This document shows, piece after piece, positions 54,496-63,233 of a stretch of DNA of 64,000 bases; position 1 is the stretch's first letter; every line of letters begins with the position of its first letter. This DNA is from Adhaeribacter swui (GTDB lineage Bacteria > Bacteroidota > Bacteroidia > Cytophagales > Hymenobacteraceae). The stretch spans positions 5,276,585 to 5,340,584 of the forward strand of contig NZ_CP055156.1 of NCBI RefSeq assembly GCF_014217805.1, in the 5' to 3' direction. The position numbers and the translations under genes are program-made. Below the pieces are notes generated by a model, which was not told the DNA's origin, ran no database searches, and saw nothing but the letters and a program-made list of their open reading frames with translations.

Positions 54496-56745
54496 ATGAT
54501 ACACGTACCTCAACTTATTATAGACTTAGCTTTTATTTTGGGAGTGGCGGGAGCAACTACGCTCCTGTTTAAATGGTTAAAACAACCCTTAGTATTAGGT
54601 TACATTATTGCGGGTTTACTGGTCGGCCCCAACTTTCCGTATCTTCCTTCTATTGCCGAAGTAGAATCTATTCAGATTTGGGCCGAGATCGGCGTTATTT
54701 TTCTTCTCTTTAGCCTCGGCCTGGAGTTCAGTTTTAAAAAATTAGCCAAAGTAGGTGGCACGGCTTCTATTACGGCCGTTACCGAAGTAGTGGGCATGCT
54801 CTTACTCGGCTACATTACCGGTCAATTACTAGGTTGGTCGTTTATGGACAGTGTTTTTCTGGGGGGCATTTTATCTATCTCCTCCACTACCATAATTATC
54901 CGGGCTTTTGATGAGCTGGGAGTTAAAAGCCAGAAGTTTGCGAGTATTGTATTTGGTATTCTGGTAGTAGAAGATTTAGTAGCTATATTGTTGCTGGTGT
55001 TACTTTCTACGGTAGCAGTGAGCCAACAGTTTGGCGGAACTGCCATGTTAAATTCGGTAGTAAAGCTGGCTTTTTTCCTTTCTGTGTGGTTTTTAGGGGG
55101 CATTTACCTGGTTCCTACTTTTTTAAGAAAAGCCAAGAAATTAATGAACGAAGAAACCCTGTTGGTTATTTCGGTGGCCCTTTGTTTATTAATGGTTATA
55201 CTGGCTACCAATGCGGGCTTTTCACCGGCTTTAGGCGCATTTATTATGGGCTCTATTCTGGCCGAAACCATTTATGCCGAAAAGATTGAACACCTGACCA
55301 AATCGGTAAAAGAGCTTTTTGGCGCAGTTTTCTTTGTATCAGTGGGCATGCTGATCGACCCTAAAATGCTGCTGGAATACGCGGGTCCGGTAGTCATTAT
55401 AACTTTCATCACTATTTTTGGCAAAGCTATTACCAGCGGGTTAGGTGCGCTAGCCTCCGGACAACCTTTAAAACAATCTATTCAAACCGGATTGAGTCTG
55501 GCGCAAATCGGGGAGTTTTCTTTTATCATAGCTACTTTAGGTTTAACCTTAAAAGTAACCAGCGACTTTTTGTACCCCATTGCCGTGGCGGTTTCGGCTA
55601 TTACTACCTTTACCACGCCTTTCCTGATTCGTTTTTCCGAGCCGTTTTACAATTGGTTAGAAAAAAAATTACCCGAAAGCTGGAAAAAATTCCTGATTAA
55701 TTACAGTTCCGATGCGCAGACCATCAGCAGCGTAAGCGACTGGCAAGTAGTTTTGCGTTCTTTCGCGCAGCCCATTATTACCAACTCGGTGGTACTGATC
55801 AGTATTATTTTGCTCACCACCAATTTTCTGGTGCCTTTTATCACCAATGCTATTCCGGTAGAACCTTGGGGACGTTTGGCGGCCGCTATTATCTCGTTGT
55901 CGGTAATGGGGCCGTTTATTTACGCCTTAGCTATTAAAAGAATAAGAAACCGGGCTTACTCCCGGTTGTGGCAAGATAAAATATACTCCCGGGGGCCGTT
56001 GGTTGCCCTGGAAATAGCCCGTATTGTGCTGGCTTTGCTGCTGGTAGGTTTTATGCTGGACCAGTTGTACTCCATCCGGGTAGCCTTGCTCATGGCCATT
56101 ATTTTAATTGGGGTTATTTTTCCTTTATTCCGGCAACGGTTACGCAAAACTTACGAACGCATTGAACAACGTTTTATTTCTAACTTAAATGCGCGCGAAG
56201 CCGAAGAACCCACAAATAAACTTTTGCCCTGGGATGCGCACCTCGCGCATTTTGTAGTAAGCCCTGAATCGGATTTTGTGGGTAAAACTTTGATTGAACT
56301 GGGTATCCGGGAGAAATTTGGGGTAAGCATTGCCCAAATTGAACGAGGCCGGCTGACTATTCCCATTCCGGAAGGCAGGGAACGTTTGTTTCCGGCGGAT
56401 AAAATTACGGTTATAGGCACGGATGAGCAACTTAGCCAGTTTAAACCCTTTATTGAAGTAAGCATGCCACCCGAAGACCCTACGGCTACCCAGGCTGCAG
56501 TGGGGTTACGCCAGTTAATAGTAGATAAAAAGTTTCCGTACTTGGGATTAACTATCCGGGATTCGCACATCCGCGAAAAAACCCATGGTTTAATTGTGGG
56601 CATCGAGCGCAACGGCGAACGAATCCTGAACCCGGCCCCAACTACTATTTTTCAGTTAGGCGATATTGTCTGGCTTGCCGGCGACCAACGGTTAATCCGG
56701 GGAGTGGAACAACCTTCTTTTGCTACCACCGAAATTTTATCTTGA
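54496..56745 (+). CDS. CPA2 cation:proton antiporter with two RCK_C (TrkA-C) domains
   Basis: A 749-aa inner-membrane protein. The Na+/H+ exchanger domain (about 1-400) contains KQPLVLGYIIAGLLVGPN, FLLFSLGLEFSFKKL and ISSTTIIIRAFDELG, as in KefB-like antiporters. A second group of hydrophobic segments follows (about 420-560). Two TrkA-C-like domains end the protein (about 575-655, LAHFVVSPESDFVGKTLIEL; about 660-740, LRQLIVDKKFPYLGLTIRDS). The nucleotide-binding TrkA-N domain usual in KefB is missing, so gating by NAD(H) or glutathione adducts is unlikely. A strong terminator follows. Confidence 0.9.
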   Translation: MIHVPQLIIDLAFILGVAGATTLLFKWLKQPLVLGYIIAGLLVGPNFPYLPSIAEVESIQIWAEIGVIFLLFSLGLEFSFKKLAKVGGTASITAVTEVVGMLLLGYITGQLLGWSFMDSVFLGGILSISSTTIIIRAFDELGVKSQKFASIVFGILVVEDLVAILLLVLLSTVAVSQQFGGTAMLNSVVKLAFFLSVWFLGGIYLVPTFLRKAKKLMNEETLLVISVALCLLMVILATNAGFSPALGAFIMGSILAETIYAEKIEHLTKSVKELFGAVFFVSVGMLIDPKMLLEYAGPVVIITFITIFGKAITSGLGALASGQPLKQSIQTGLSLAQIGEFSFIIATLGLTLKVTSDFLYPIAVAVSAITTFTTPFLIRFSEPFYNWLEKKLPESWKKFLINYSSDAQTISSVSDWQVVLRSFAQPIITNSVVLISIILLTTNFLVPFITNAIPVEPWGRLAAAIISLSVMGPFIYALAIKRIRNRAYSRLWQDKIYSRGPLVALEIARIVLALLLVGFMLDQLYSIRVALLMAIILIGVIFPLFRQRLRKTYERIEQRFISNLNAREAEEPTNKLLPWDAHLAHFVVSPESDFVGKTLIELGIREKFGVSIAQIERGRLTIPIPEGRERLFPADKITVIGTDEQLSQFKPFIEVSMPPEDPTATQAAVGLRQLIVDKKFPYLGLTIRDSHIREKTHGLIVGIERNGERILNPAPTTIFQLGDIVWLAGDQRLIRGVEQPSFATTEILS

Positions 56746-56750
56746 TACAA

Positions 56751-56786
56751 AAAGAACGGGTTGTTACCAGTAACAACCCGTTCTTT
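56751..56786. terminator. Terminator after the CPA2 antiporter
   Basis: Perfect 17-bp stem AAAGAACGGGTTGTTAC / GTAACAACCCGTTCTTT with a two-base centre. It lies six bases after the stop codon and faces the convergent kinase gene. Confidence 0.85.
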
Positions 56787-57024
56787 ACATACCTGGATTT
56801 TAAAATTTTAAAATTCTGTAGCTGCTGATGAAGTTAAGAACATTGCATGCGGTATAAGTTATCTGGCTTATCTCTGTCATTCCGGAGAAAACTCACCAAC
56901 AGGTAATTGATTTGATTCTTTTGGAATGGCGGAACCAGCTAGTAAGACACCAGCGGAATATGGTTTTAGTTTTTTTAACAAATAACTCCATCGTACTTCA
57001 TAAAATTTTTTAAATTTTTAAAAT

Positions 57025-58947
57025 TTAAACTAATACAGAAGCGGCCTTTACCGGCAGGTTTATCTGGAAAATGGTACCGTGCGGGGTGGCAGAAGAGATG
57101 GTCCAATTGCCCGCTAAAATATTCAGTCGTTCCTGGATGCCGCGCAAGCCAAAGCCGTGTTTTAAAGTAGAGTTCGTCGGGGTAGATTTCATGCCTATGC
57201 CGTTATCTTGAATGATAATGTTTACCAGCTGTTCTGCCCGCGTAAGGGTAATTTGAGCTTGGCTGGCCCCGGAGTGTTTTACAATGTTATTTAAACATTC
57301 CTGCACAATGCGGTACACATTTATTTCCTGCTCCTTCATAAATACCCCATCAATTAAATCGGCGTTTACCCGCACATCAATGCCGCTGGCTTCGGCCACT
57401 TCTTCGGCTAAGCCTTTAATAGATTGCGTGAGGCCCAGCATATCTAACTGAAATGGGCGAAGACCGTAGGAAATTCCCCGGATTTCGCTGATGGTGTGCG
57501 CTACGGTTTCCGTTAAATCCTCGGAATAGCTCTTTACTTTTTCCGGATGATGTACTTGCTTTTGCAGCAGCAACAAACGGTTTTTTATTAAAATTAAACT
57601 TTGTCCCACGCTGTCGTGTAGTTCAGCGGCAATGCGTTTGCGTTCGTGTTCCTGCGATTGAATAAGCTCCTGCGAAAAAATAATGGCTTGCTGCATGGCC
57701 TTGGCCTGCACTTCTTCTTTTTCTTGCCGGTAAATGTTAAACTTACTGGTAAGCGCGTAAGATAAAACCACGGCTTCGATAAAGGAGCCTAACTGCAAAC
57801 TGCTTTCGGTAAAAGTTGTTTCGGGGAGTAGGTTATTGTCTTTAGCAATGTAAATCACAATGCCGATGCCCAGGGCCGCCAAACCCAAGGTATAATATAA
57901 AGCCGGCTTAAAGCCTTTCCGGTAAATTAGGATGCCCGCCGAGTAAACGTATAAATAAGTAGGAATAAAAGTGAGCAACACCCAAGTAAAGCTCCAAACA
58001 TAAAACCCGGTTAGGTTCAGCAGTAAAACTATCACCAACGAGGCTACAATAATCCAGCGCAACCGGTAAAGCTGAGGCAAATAATGCTTGACCTGTAATA
58101 TGGCGTTGGTAAATAACAGAGAAAGTAAAATAGCTAAGCCTAAAAAGAAACGGGTGTTTACCAACCACAACAAGGGTTCCGGCAAAAACTCCAGAAAATA
58201 CCCCCGGATGCAGGCTAAATCGGCGGCTACCGAAAAGATAAACAACACATAAAATAAATAAGCTTTATCGCGCAGCGAAAAGTAAACGAATAAGTTGTAC
58301 ATCATCAGCGCGAATAGCAAACCAAAGTAAATGCCGTTTACCAAATCTACACGGTGGTTAGCTTCGTAGAGTGCCGGCATGGTGGCAATTCGCAATGGAA
58401 ACCGCAAAATGCTCCGGCTCCGAAACCGCACGTAAAAAGTACGCTCGGCATTGGTCGGCAAATGTAAAGGCAAAATCAGCCGGTTGGTTTTAATGGTCCG
58501 GTCCTGAAAAGAGCGTCCTGCTCCCGTCTGAATTAATTCAAATTCACCATTGGCTTTTTGGTGGTACAAGTCTACTTCGTGTAAGAACGAGCTGCCAATT
58601 TCTAAGTACCATTTAGTTTCCTGACTGGCATTACGTACCCGAAACCAACACCACACCGCCGAAGAAGATGGGCCATACACGGGTGCTTCCTGCTGGCTTT
58701 TTTTAAATTTTTGATTTTGCTGCCGAATTTGGTCAAAGGTTAAACTGCCCGAAGCATCTTCGAACAAGTACACGGCGCTGCCAATATCATAAGTATTTGG
58801 TTTGTTCTGCAAAGTAATAATTGGATCGGCGGCAACGCAGGCAGGTAAGCTTACTAAGTATAAAACCCAACTCAGCCCCAAAACCAAGCCCACTCTGGTA
58901 AATCGCGGCATATACAAAATTTTAAAAAAGCGAGATAAAGCTTTCAT
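57025..58947 (-). CDS. Orphan 7TMR-DISM sensor histidine kinase
   Basis: A 640-aa membrane kinase. After a signal-like helix comes a periplasmic 7TMR-DISMED2 sensor domain (about 45-185, with WCWFRVRNAS and WYLEIGSSFLHEVDLYHQ), then a seven-helix 7TMR-DISM block (about 205-405), a short coiled coil, the HisKA_3 phosphoacceptor (ERKRIAAELHDSVGQS, His444) and an HATPase_c domain (NNIVKHSGASQAQITL; DNGIGMK; GFGLRGIQERL). HisKA_3 kinases normally pair with NarL-type response regulators, but none is adjacent. The ligand is unknown; DISMED2 domains often bind carbohydrates. Confidence 0.93.
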   Translation of the reverse strand: MKALSRFFKILYMPRFTRVGLVLGLSWVLYLVSLPACVAADPIITLQNKPNTYDIGSAVYLFEDASGSLTFDQIRQQNQKFKKSQQEAPVYGPSSSAVWCWFRVRNASQETKWYLEIGSSFLHEVDLYHQKANGEFELIQTGAGRSFQDRTIKTNRLILPLHLPTNAERTFYVRFRSRSILRFPLRIATMPALYEANHRVDLVNGIYFGLLFALMMYNLFVYFSLRDKAYLFYVLFIFSVAADLACIRGYFLEFLPEPLLWLVNTRFFLGLAILLSLLFTNAILQVKHYLPQLYRLRWIIVASLVIVLLLNLTGFYVWSFTWVLLTFIPTYLYVYSAGILIYRKGFKPALYYTLGLAALGIGIVIYIAKDNNLLPETTFTESSLQLGSFIEAVVLSYALTSKFNIYRQEKEEVQAKAMQQAIIFSQELIQSQEHERKRIAAELHDSVGQSLILIKNRLLLLQKQVHHPEKVKSYSEDLTETVAHTISEIRGISYGLRPFQLDMLGLTQSIKGLAEEVAEASGIDVRVNADLIDGVFMKEQEINVYRIVQECLNNIVKHSGASQAQITLTRAEQLVNIIIQDNGIGMKSTPTNSTLKHGFGLRGIQERLNILAGNWTISSATPHGTIFQINLPVKAASVLV

Positions 58948-59259
58948 GTATATAAGTAAAATCTAGATAACTGCAGCTACCAACCATGCTGCTAAAGCCG
59001 GCCTTTACTCATCCGGTATTTTAAAAATTTAAATAATAACTACCGAATTAATGTGCAACCTGCCGGAAAGTTGAACCGGATCTTTTTACTTTTATTTATC
59101 CGGCAGAAAGTTAAAAATTTGATTTTCAAAGAATTAATATCTTTTAAAAGAGCCGCAATTTTGTGTTTGGGGCCTTGAAAATAGAAAATTTTAAAATATG
59201 AGCAGTACTACCTAAATAATTAAGTAGTAACACTTATTCACTTCGGAGGGGTGTGCTAT

Positions 59260-59267
59260 TACCTTTG
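59260..59267 (+). promoter_or_regulatory. -7 element (TACCTTTG) upstream of the beta-barrel gene
   Basis: TACCTTTG matches TAnnTTTG, giving a leader of about 100 bases before the ATG at 59373. No clear -33 TTTG. The remainder of the gap 58948-59372 shows no gene. Confidence 0.35.
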
Positions 59268-59372
59268 TCATATCAAGAACAACTAATAAAAAATTACAAG
59301 CTAAAATTAATACCAATCAAATTCTAACCTAAACCAATTTAACAACCACCTAACCTCAAAATTTAAACAATT

Positions 59373-59909
59373 ATGAAAAAAATCTCCGTACTCCTGTTCT
59401 GTTTAGTAGCATTATTTACTTTCTCGCAAGCCCAGGCGCAAACGCCCGTTAAAAATAAATACCTGAACGCCGGTATTGGTTTGGCGGCTTATACCGCAGG
59501 TGGCGTACCCATTGGCGCTTCGTTGGAAGTAGATTACAAAAACAACATCTCGATTGGTGGCTTTGTGGATTATGCCCGCTACGGCTACAAAGCGGCCGGT
59601 TACCGCTGGAACTATAACTTTCTTTATTTTGGTGCCCGGGGCTCTTACCACTTAGGCGAATTAATGAAAGATTTAGACATTAACGACAGCAAATTTGACC
59701 CGTACGTAGGCGCTTCGTTAGGGGTAAGAACAGCTTGGTACAGCGATAACGACGAGTACGATAATGATTTTAATAGCCCTTACAACAGTGGCTTATTTTT
59801 AGGTATTCACGTGGGTAGCCGCTACATGTTCTCCGAAAAATTAGGCGGTTTTGCCGAAGTAGGTTACGGCGTATCGGCTTTACGTTTGGGAATTACCGCC
59901 AAGTTCTAA
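59373..59909 (+). CDS. Outer-membrane beta-barrel protein, hypothetical
   Basis: A 178-aa protein with a signal peptide ending at FSQAQAQ. The mature part reads as an eight-stranded small barrel: alternating aromatic strands (YLNAGIGLAAYTAGGVPIGA, ISIGGFVDYARYGYKAAGYR, FDPYVGASLGVRTAWYSD), polar acidic loops (NDEYDNDFNSPYNS) and the C-terminal strand SALRLGITAKF ending in Phe. No function can be assigned. It precedes a lipoprotein gene by 94 bases, possibly the same transcript. Confidence 0.85.
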   Translation: MKKISVLLFCLVALFTFSQAQAQTPVKNKYLNAGIGLAAYTAGGVPIGASLEVDYKNNISIGGFVDYARYGYKAAGYRWNYNFLYFGARGSYHLGELMKDLDINDSKFDPYVGASLGVRTAWYSDNDEYDNDFNSPYNSGLFLGIHVGSRYMFSEKLGGFAEVGYGVSALRLGITAKF

Positions 59910-60003
59910 TCCTTTAAACATCAGCCATTAGTCAAAATAAAACTTTTAAAATTTCTTTTGCAACTCCATCCTTCACCCACATCAATTAATCCAATCTAAA
60001 ACC

Positions 60004-60648
60004 ATGAAAACTTTATTTAATTTAAAATTAGTTGCTTTTATTCTGTCAATAGGTTTGTTCGCCACTTCTTGCAAAGAAGATGATGACCCCGGAGCAGCGC
60101 CTAATACCAACGGCAACACCGAGTACAATGGCCAAAAGTACACCATTAAAAACGGGTACTATGCCGTAGGCGACGGCATTAAATTGTACGGCAATGCCAA
60201 TACCCACCACCTCGACTTTTTATTTATAACTGATGGTACGCCGCAGTTTTCGAATGATGGCGATATAACCAGTATGAAAGATGGGAAGATTGCTATTTTA
60301 GGAGCTACTATCTCCCCGGACGGAAATAGCTTTAAGCCCGGCACTTTTGAATACAACGACTTGGCCGCTGACGTAAATTTAACCCCGGCGCAAATTGAAG
60401 CCAAATACAAAAATAAAGCTTTCTTCTACGAGTCGATTGTGCGGATAGACACCGATGGTGATAATAACTGGCAAGAAGAAGCCGATATTAAAATTACCGG
60501 CGGCACCATTAAAGTAACTGGTGCTTTACCAGCCATAACCACCGAGTACAACCTTAATTTAGAAAATGGTAAAACCATAAAAGGCAACTTTGGAGGTACT
60601 TTCAACAAATTAAACTTAGACCTGGATTTAGACGAAGATGGCGAATAA
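60004..60648 (+). CDS. Hypothetical lipoprotein with acidic post-Cys signal
   Basis: A 214-aa lipoprotein with lipobox FATSC (Cys23) followed by Lys-Glu-Asp-Asp-Asp, a pattern close to the Bacteroidota lipoprotein export signal, so probably displayed on the cell surface. The mature part is beta-rich (YTIKNGYYAVGDGIKLYGNA, ADIKITGGTIKVTG, YNLNLENGKTIKGNFGGTF) and ends in an acidic tail LDLDLDEDGE. No family recognised. A terminator follows at 60734. Confidence 0.8.
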   Translation: MKTLFNLKLVAFILSIGLFATSCKEDDDPGAAPNTNGNTEYNGQKYTIKNGYYAVGDGIKLYGNANTHHLDFLFITDGTPQFSNDGDITSMKDGKIAILGATISPDGNSFKPGTFEYNDLAADVNLTPAQIEAKYKNKAFFYESIVRIDTDGDNNWQEEADIKITGGTIKVTGALPAITTEYNLNLENGKTIKGNFGGTFNKLNLDLDLDEDGE

Positions 60649-60733
60649 TACCGCCCGTTTTATCCGGAGTTAATCAGAAGCAAAAACTTCCAATTTTCAG
60701 AAATTGAATCAGAACAAATAATCTAATCCAACC

Positions 60734-60779
60734 AAAACGCCCTGTTTGCTTTTAGCGGCAAACAGGGCGTTTTTTTTTT
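60734..60779 (+). terminator. Terminator after the lipoprotein gene
   Basis: Stem AAAACGCCCTGTTTGC / GCAAACAGGGCGTTTT with an 8-base loop and a T9 run. Confidence 0.95.
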
Positions 60780-60861
60780 AAAATTTTAAATTTTGGTGAC
60801 AGCGCTTACTAAGAAGCTGTTTCGTATTCCAGCCAATTAGCACATTATGGTGCAAATTTAC

Positions 60862-61029
60862 TTACCTGACTTGCTTTGCTGCCACCTTAAGCTGGCGGGC
60901 TAAAGCTCCAATTAAATCGGATAATAAAGGCAAAACAGTTTCCAAATAACCAGCATAATCTCCCCCACCCCGACTTTCCTGCTTATTTACTCGCAAAGTA
61001 AATCCAATCGAGGTTAAACTAATTTTGGT
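60862..61029 (-). pseudogene. Possible gene remnant in the 585-bp gap 60649-61233
   Basis: An open frame of 55 codons on the minus strand, ending at a TAA at 60862, reads like the C-terminus of a protein (includes RVNKQESRGGGDYAGYLE and LPLLSDLIGALARQLKVAAK). It has no convincing start and is interrupted upstream by a stop. A 17-base sequence similar to the MITE-like terminal repeat lies next to it at 60812-60827. It could be a decayed transposon gene, but I cannot name the family and chance is not excluded. Elsewhere in this gap I see nothing but the terminator. Confidence 0.25.
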
Positions 61030-61233
61030 TTAGCTGCTTGGGGTTGATAAAGGTAAAATGGTAAATAAGCGCATACAGGTTGTGAGAAAAGAGACGAGCA
61101 AGGATTGATTAATATAAATTTTTTTCAACTAGCCCTATTAGCCCTTGCTTTAGCTTCCGATGGATTTTGTTATTATTCTTAATGCTATTTCGGATTCTCC
61201 AAAAGAGATTTAAAAACAAAATTTTTTAAAATT

Positions 61234-62940
61234 TTACGATTTTGGCCAGTGTGTTTCGATGCCTTGCGAGCGAATTGTTTTTTGAAACTCCTGCAGTAAG
61301 TTGAGTTTTTCGCGAACAGCGCGGGGAATCACTTTTTTTTGTAAAGCAAAAGCCGTTAACATGCCTACGGCTTCGCCAATACTCCACTCTACCGGGTGCA
61401 GCCGGTAACAGCCATTGGTAATATGCGTGGTACCGATATTTTTGTTGGCGGGCAACAGGTTTTCCATGCGTTGGGGCAACAAGGCGCCCAAGGGAATTTG
61501 AAAAGGCAAGGAAGCAAAATCGATGTAGTTATCGCCCTGGCTGCTGGGGTGCAAATCAATGTGGTAATAGCCAATACCAACGCTGTCGTAAAAATTGGCG
61601 GCAAGTTTATTTTCTTTTTGGCCGGTGACTAAAGCGCGGTTTTCGGCACCCACGTGTTCTTCCAGCACGGTAAACAGCGCTTTAATGCGCCGCGATTCCC
61701 GAATGTACGGGTACTTAGCTAAACCATCCGAAGTGCCCAATAAATCACCGCGCAGCCGTAAGCCCGGCCAGCCTTGCCCGCCGTCCGGGCGGGGAGCTTC
61801 GGTTTGCAGCCAGTAAAAAAGCGACAAACTTAATTGTTTGGCTCGTTGCACTTGTTTATCAAAATCTGCGGAAGTGCCACCTATCAGGTTACCCAGAAAA
61901 TAATCGTTTTGGGGCCAGTTTAAGATGCTGCTATCGCCGGCATACGTACCCGGAACAAAGTTATTTTTAAAAATAATGCGCCGGTAGTTCCATAAATTAA
62001 GCATTTGGCCGGTAGCAATTCCTTCCGGGTGAAAGCCCAAAGCTTTGGGCTTTAAAGTTTTCGGATCGGAATAATTTAAATCCAGCAAACGGCCACTCCA
62101 AGGCGAATGCATCTCGGGCTGGAAGTTGCGCCAGAAGTTGTATTCGGCGGGTTTATCTATCAGGTTGTTAGAATTGGGAACATAATCCATGGCCAGGCAC
62201 ATGGTAAAAGCTTGCTGGTTCTCCGGATTAGCTTTTTCCGGGGCGTGCAGTTCCCGGGTTTCCCTCCGTGATTCGGTGCCCGTAACGAATTCTGTTTTGG
62301 TTAAAGGCAGCAGATCACCCAACTCGGTAGCATCTACAAAATAAGGCGCTATTAACGTTAGCTCGCGGTTTTCCCGTAAATTCTGCGCTTGCAAAGCTTT
62401 TACTTTATGCTGGCTTACTTCGGCCCTACTGATTTTATGCTCTAACAACAGAGTTAGTTTTTGATTGCTTAGGTATGGGGCAAAAAGCTGATACAAAGCC
62501 GCTAAAGCTACCCGGGGCTCATGCGCCAACCGCGATACGGAACCTTCGCCGGGATTTAAGAATTTTTGTGATTTAGCTTCGGTGGTTAAGGGGTAATGTT
62601 GTTGGTAATACTCCCGGATAGCCGTCCGGAAATCGCGGTAAAGTTGGGTGGCCCCGTGGGTTTCAATCCAGGGGTGCTCATCCGGAGGTACGCCTTGCTG
62701 GGTTAGCTGCCCGCCAATCCAATCGGTTTCTTCAGTTAAAATTACGCTTAAGCCATTGCGTAAAGCAGCTAAGGCCGCTGCACAACCGCCTAAGCCGCCG
62801 CCAGCAATTACTACATCGGCCCTCAGTTCCCGCGCAGCTAAAAGGTTAGCCTTTGTTTTAGCAGGTAATACTAATCCGCTACTGGTTAAAACTACGCTAC
62901 TGCCTAGAGTTACATATTGCAAAAAATTACGCCGGTTCAT
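61234..62940 (-). CDS. Tat-exported FAD-dependent oxidoreductase (FAD_oxidored family)
   Basis: A 568-aa protein. The N-terminus MNRRNFLQYVTLGSSVVLTS is a twin-arginine-type signal. The dinucleotide-binding motif VVIAGGGLGGCAAALAALRN (about 44-63) is followed by the family's EETDWIGGQLTQQGVPPDEH segment. Near the C-terminus are the conserved NLLPANKNIGTTHITNGCYR and HPVEWSIGEAVGMLTAF. Proteins of this class fold with FAD in the cytosol and are exported to the periplasm. Substrate unknown; polysaccharide or uronate oxidation is one guess. Single gene. Confidence 0.9.
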   Translation of the reverse strand: MNRRNFLQYVTLGSSVVLTSSGLVLPAKTKANLLAARELRADVVIAGGGLGGCAAALAALRNGLSVILTEETDWIGGQLTQQGVPPDEHPWIETHGATQLYRDFRTAIREYYQQHYPLTTEAKSQKFLNPGEGSVSRLAHEPRVALAALYQLFAPYLSNQKLTLLLEHKISRAEVSQHKVKALQAQNLRENRELTLIAPYFVDATELGDLLPLTKTEFVTGTESRRETRELHAPEKANPENQQAFTMCLAMDYVPNSNNLIDKPAEYNFWRNFQPEMHSPWSGRLLDLNYSDPKTLKPKALGFHPEGIATGQMLNLWNYRRIIFKNNFVPGTYAGDSSILNWPQNDYFLGNLIGGTSADFDKQVQRAKQLSLSLFYWLQTEAPRPDGGQGWPGLRLRGDLLGTSDGLAKYPYIRESRRIKALFTVLEEHVGAENRALVTGQKENKLAANFYDSVGIGYYHIDLHPSSQGDNYIDFASLPFQIPLGALLPQRMENLLPANKNIGTTHITNGCYRLHPVEWSIGEAVGMLTAFALQKKVIPRAVREKLNLLQEFQKTIRSQGIETHWPKS

Positions 62941-63115
62941 TCTTGGTTTTTAAAATAAGTAGCAGTAAAAATGCTTAACACAACTTGTATATTTACTTCA
63001 TATCACTAAACATAAAACATTGTATTAATGCAACTTAAATACTATATCATAGATTGAAATTTAAAAATTTAAATTTAAAAGGTATTGATTCAAGAAGTAC
63101 TTCTCCTGGTCTTAT

Positions 63116-63158
63116 AAAAGCAAAATGCCTCCCGAATAACCGGAGGCATTTTGCTTTT
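63116..63158. terminator. Terminator between the gluconate-dehydrogenase-like and FAD oxidoreductase genes
   Basis: Stem AAAAGCAAAATGCCTCC / GGAGGCATTTTGCTTTT with a 9-base loop. It suggests the two minus-strand genes are separate transcripts. Confidence 0.88.
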
Positions 63159-63233
63159 GCTGATGTATTTTATTTTAAAATTCTGATCAAACCTCTTAAA
63201 AGTTACAAATAAAAATCACATCAATTTTAAAAA

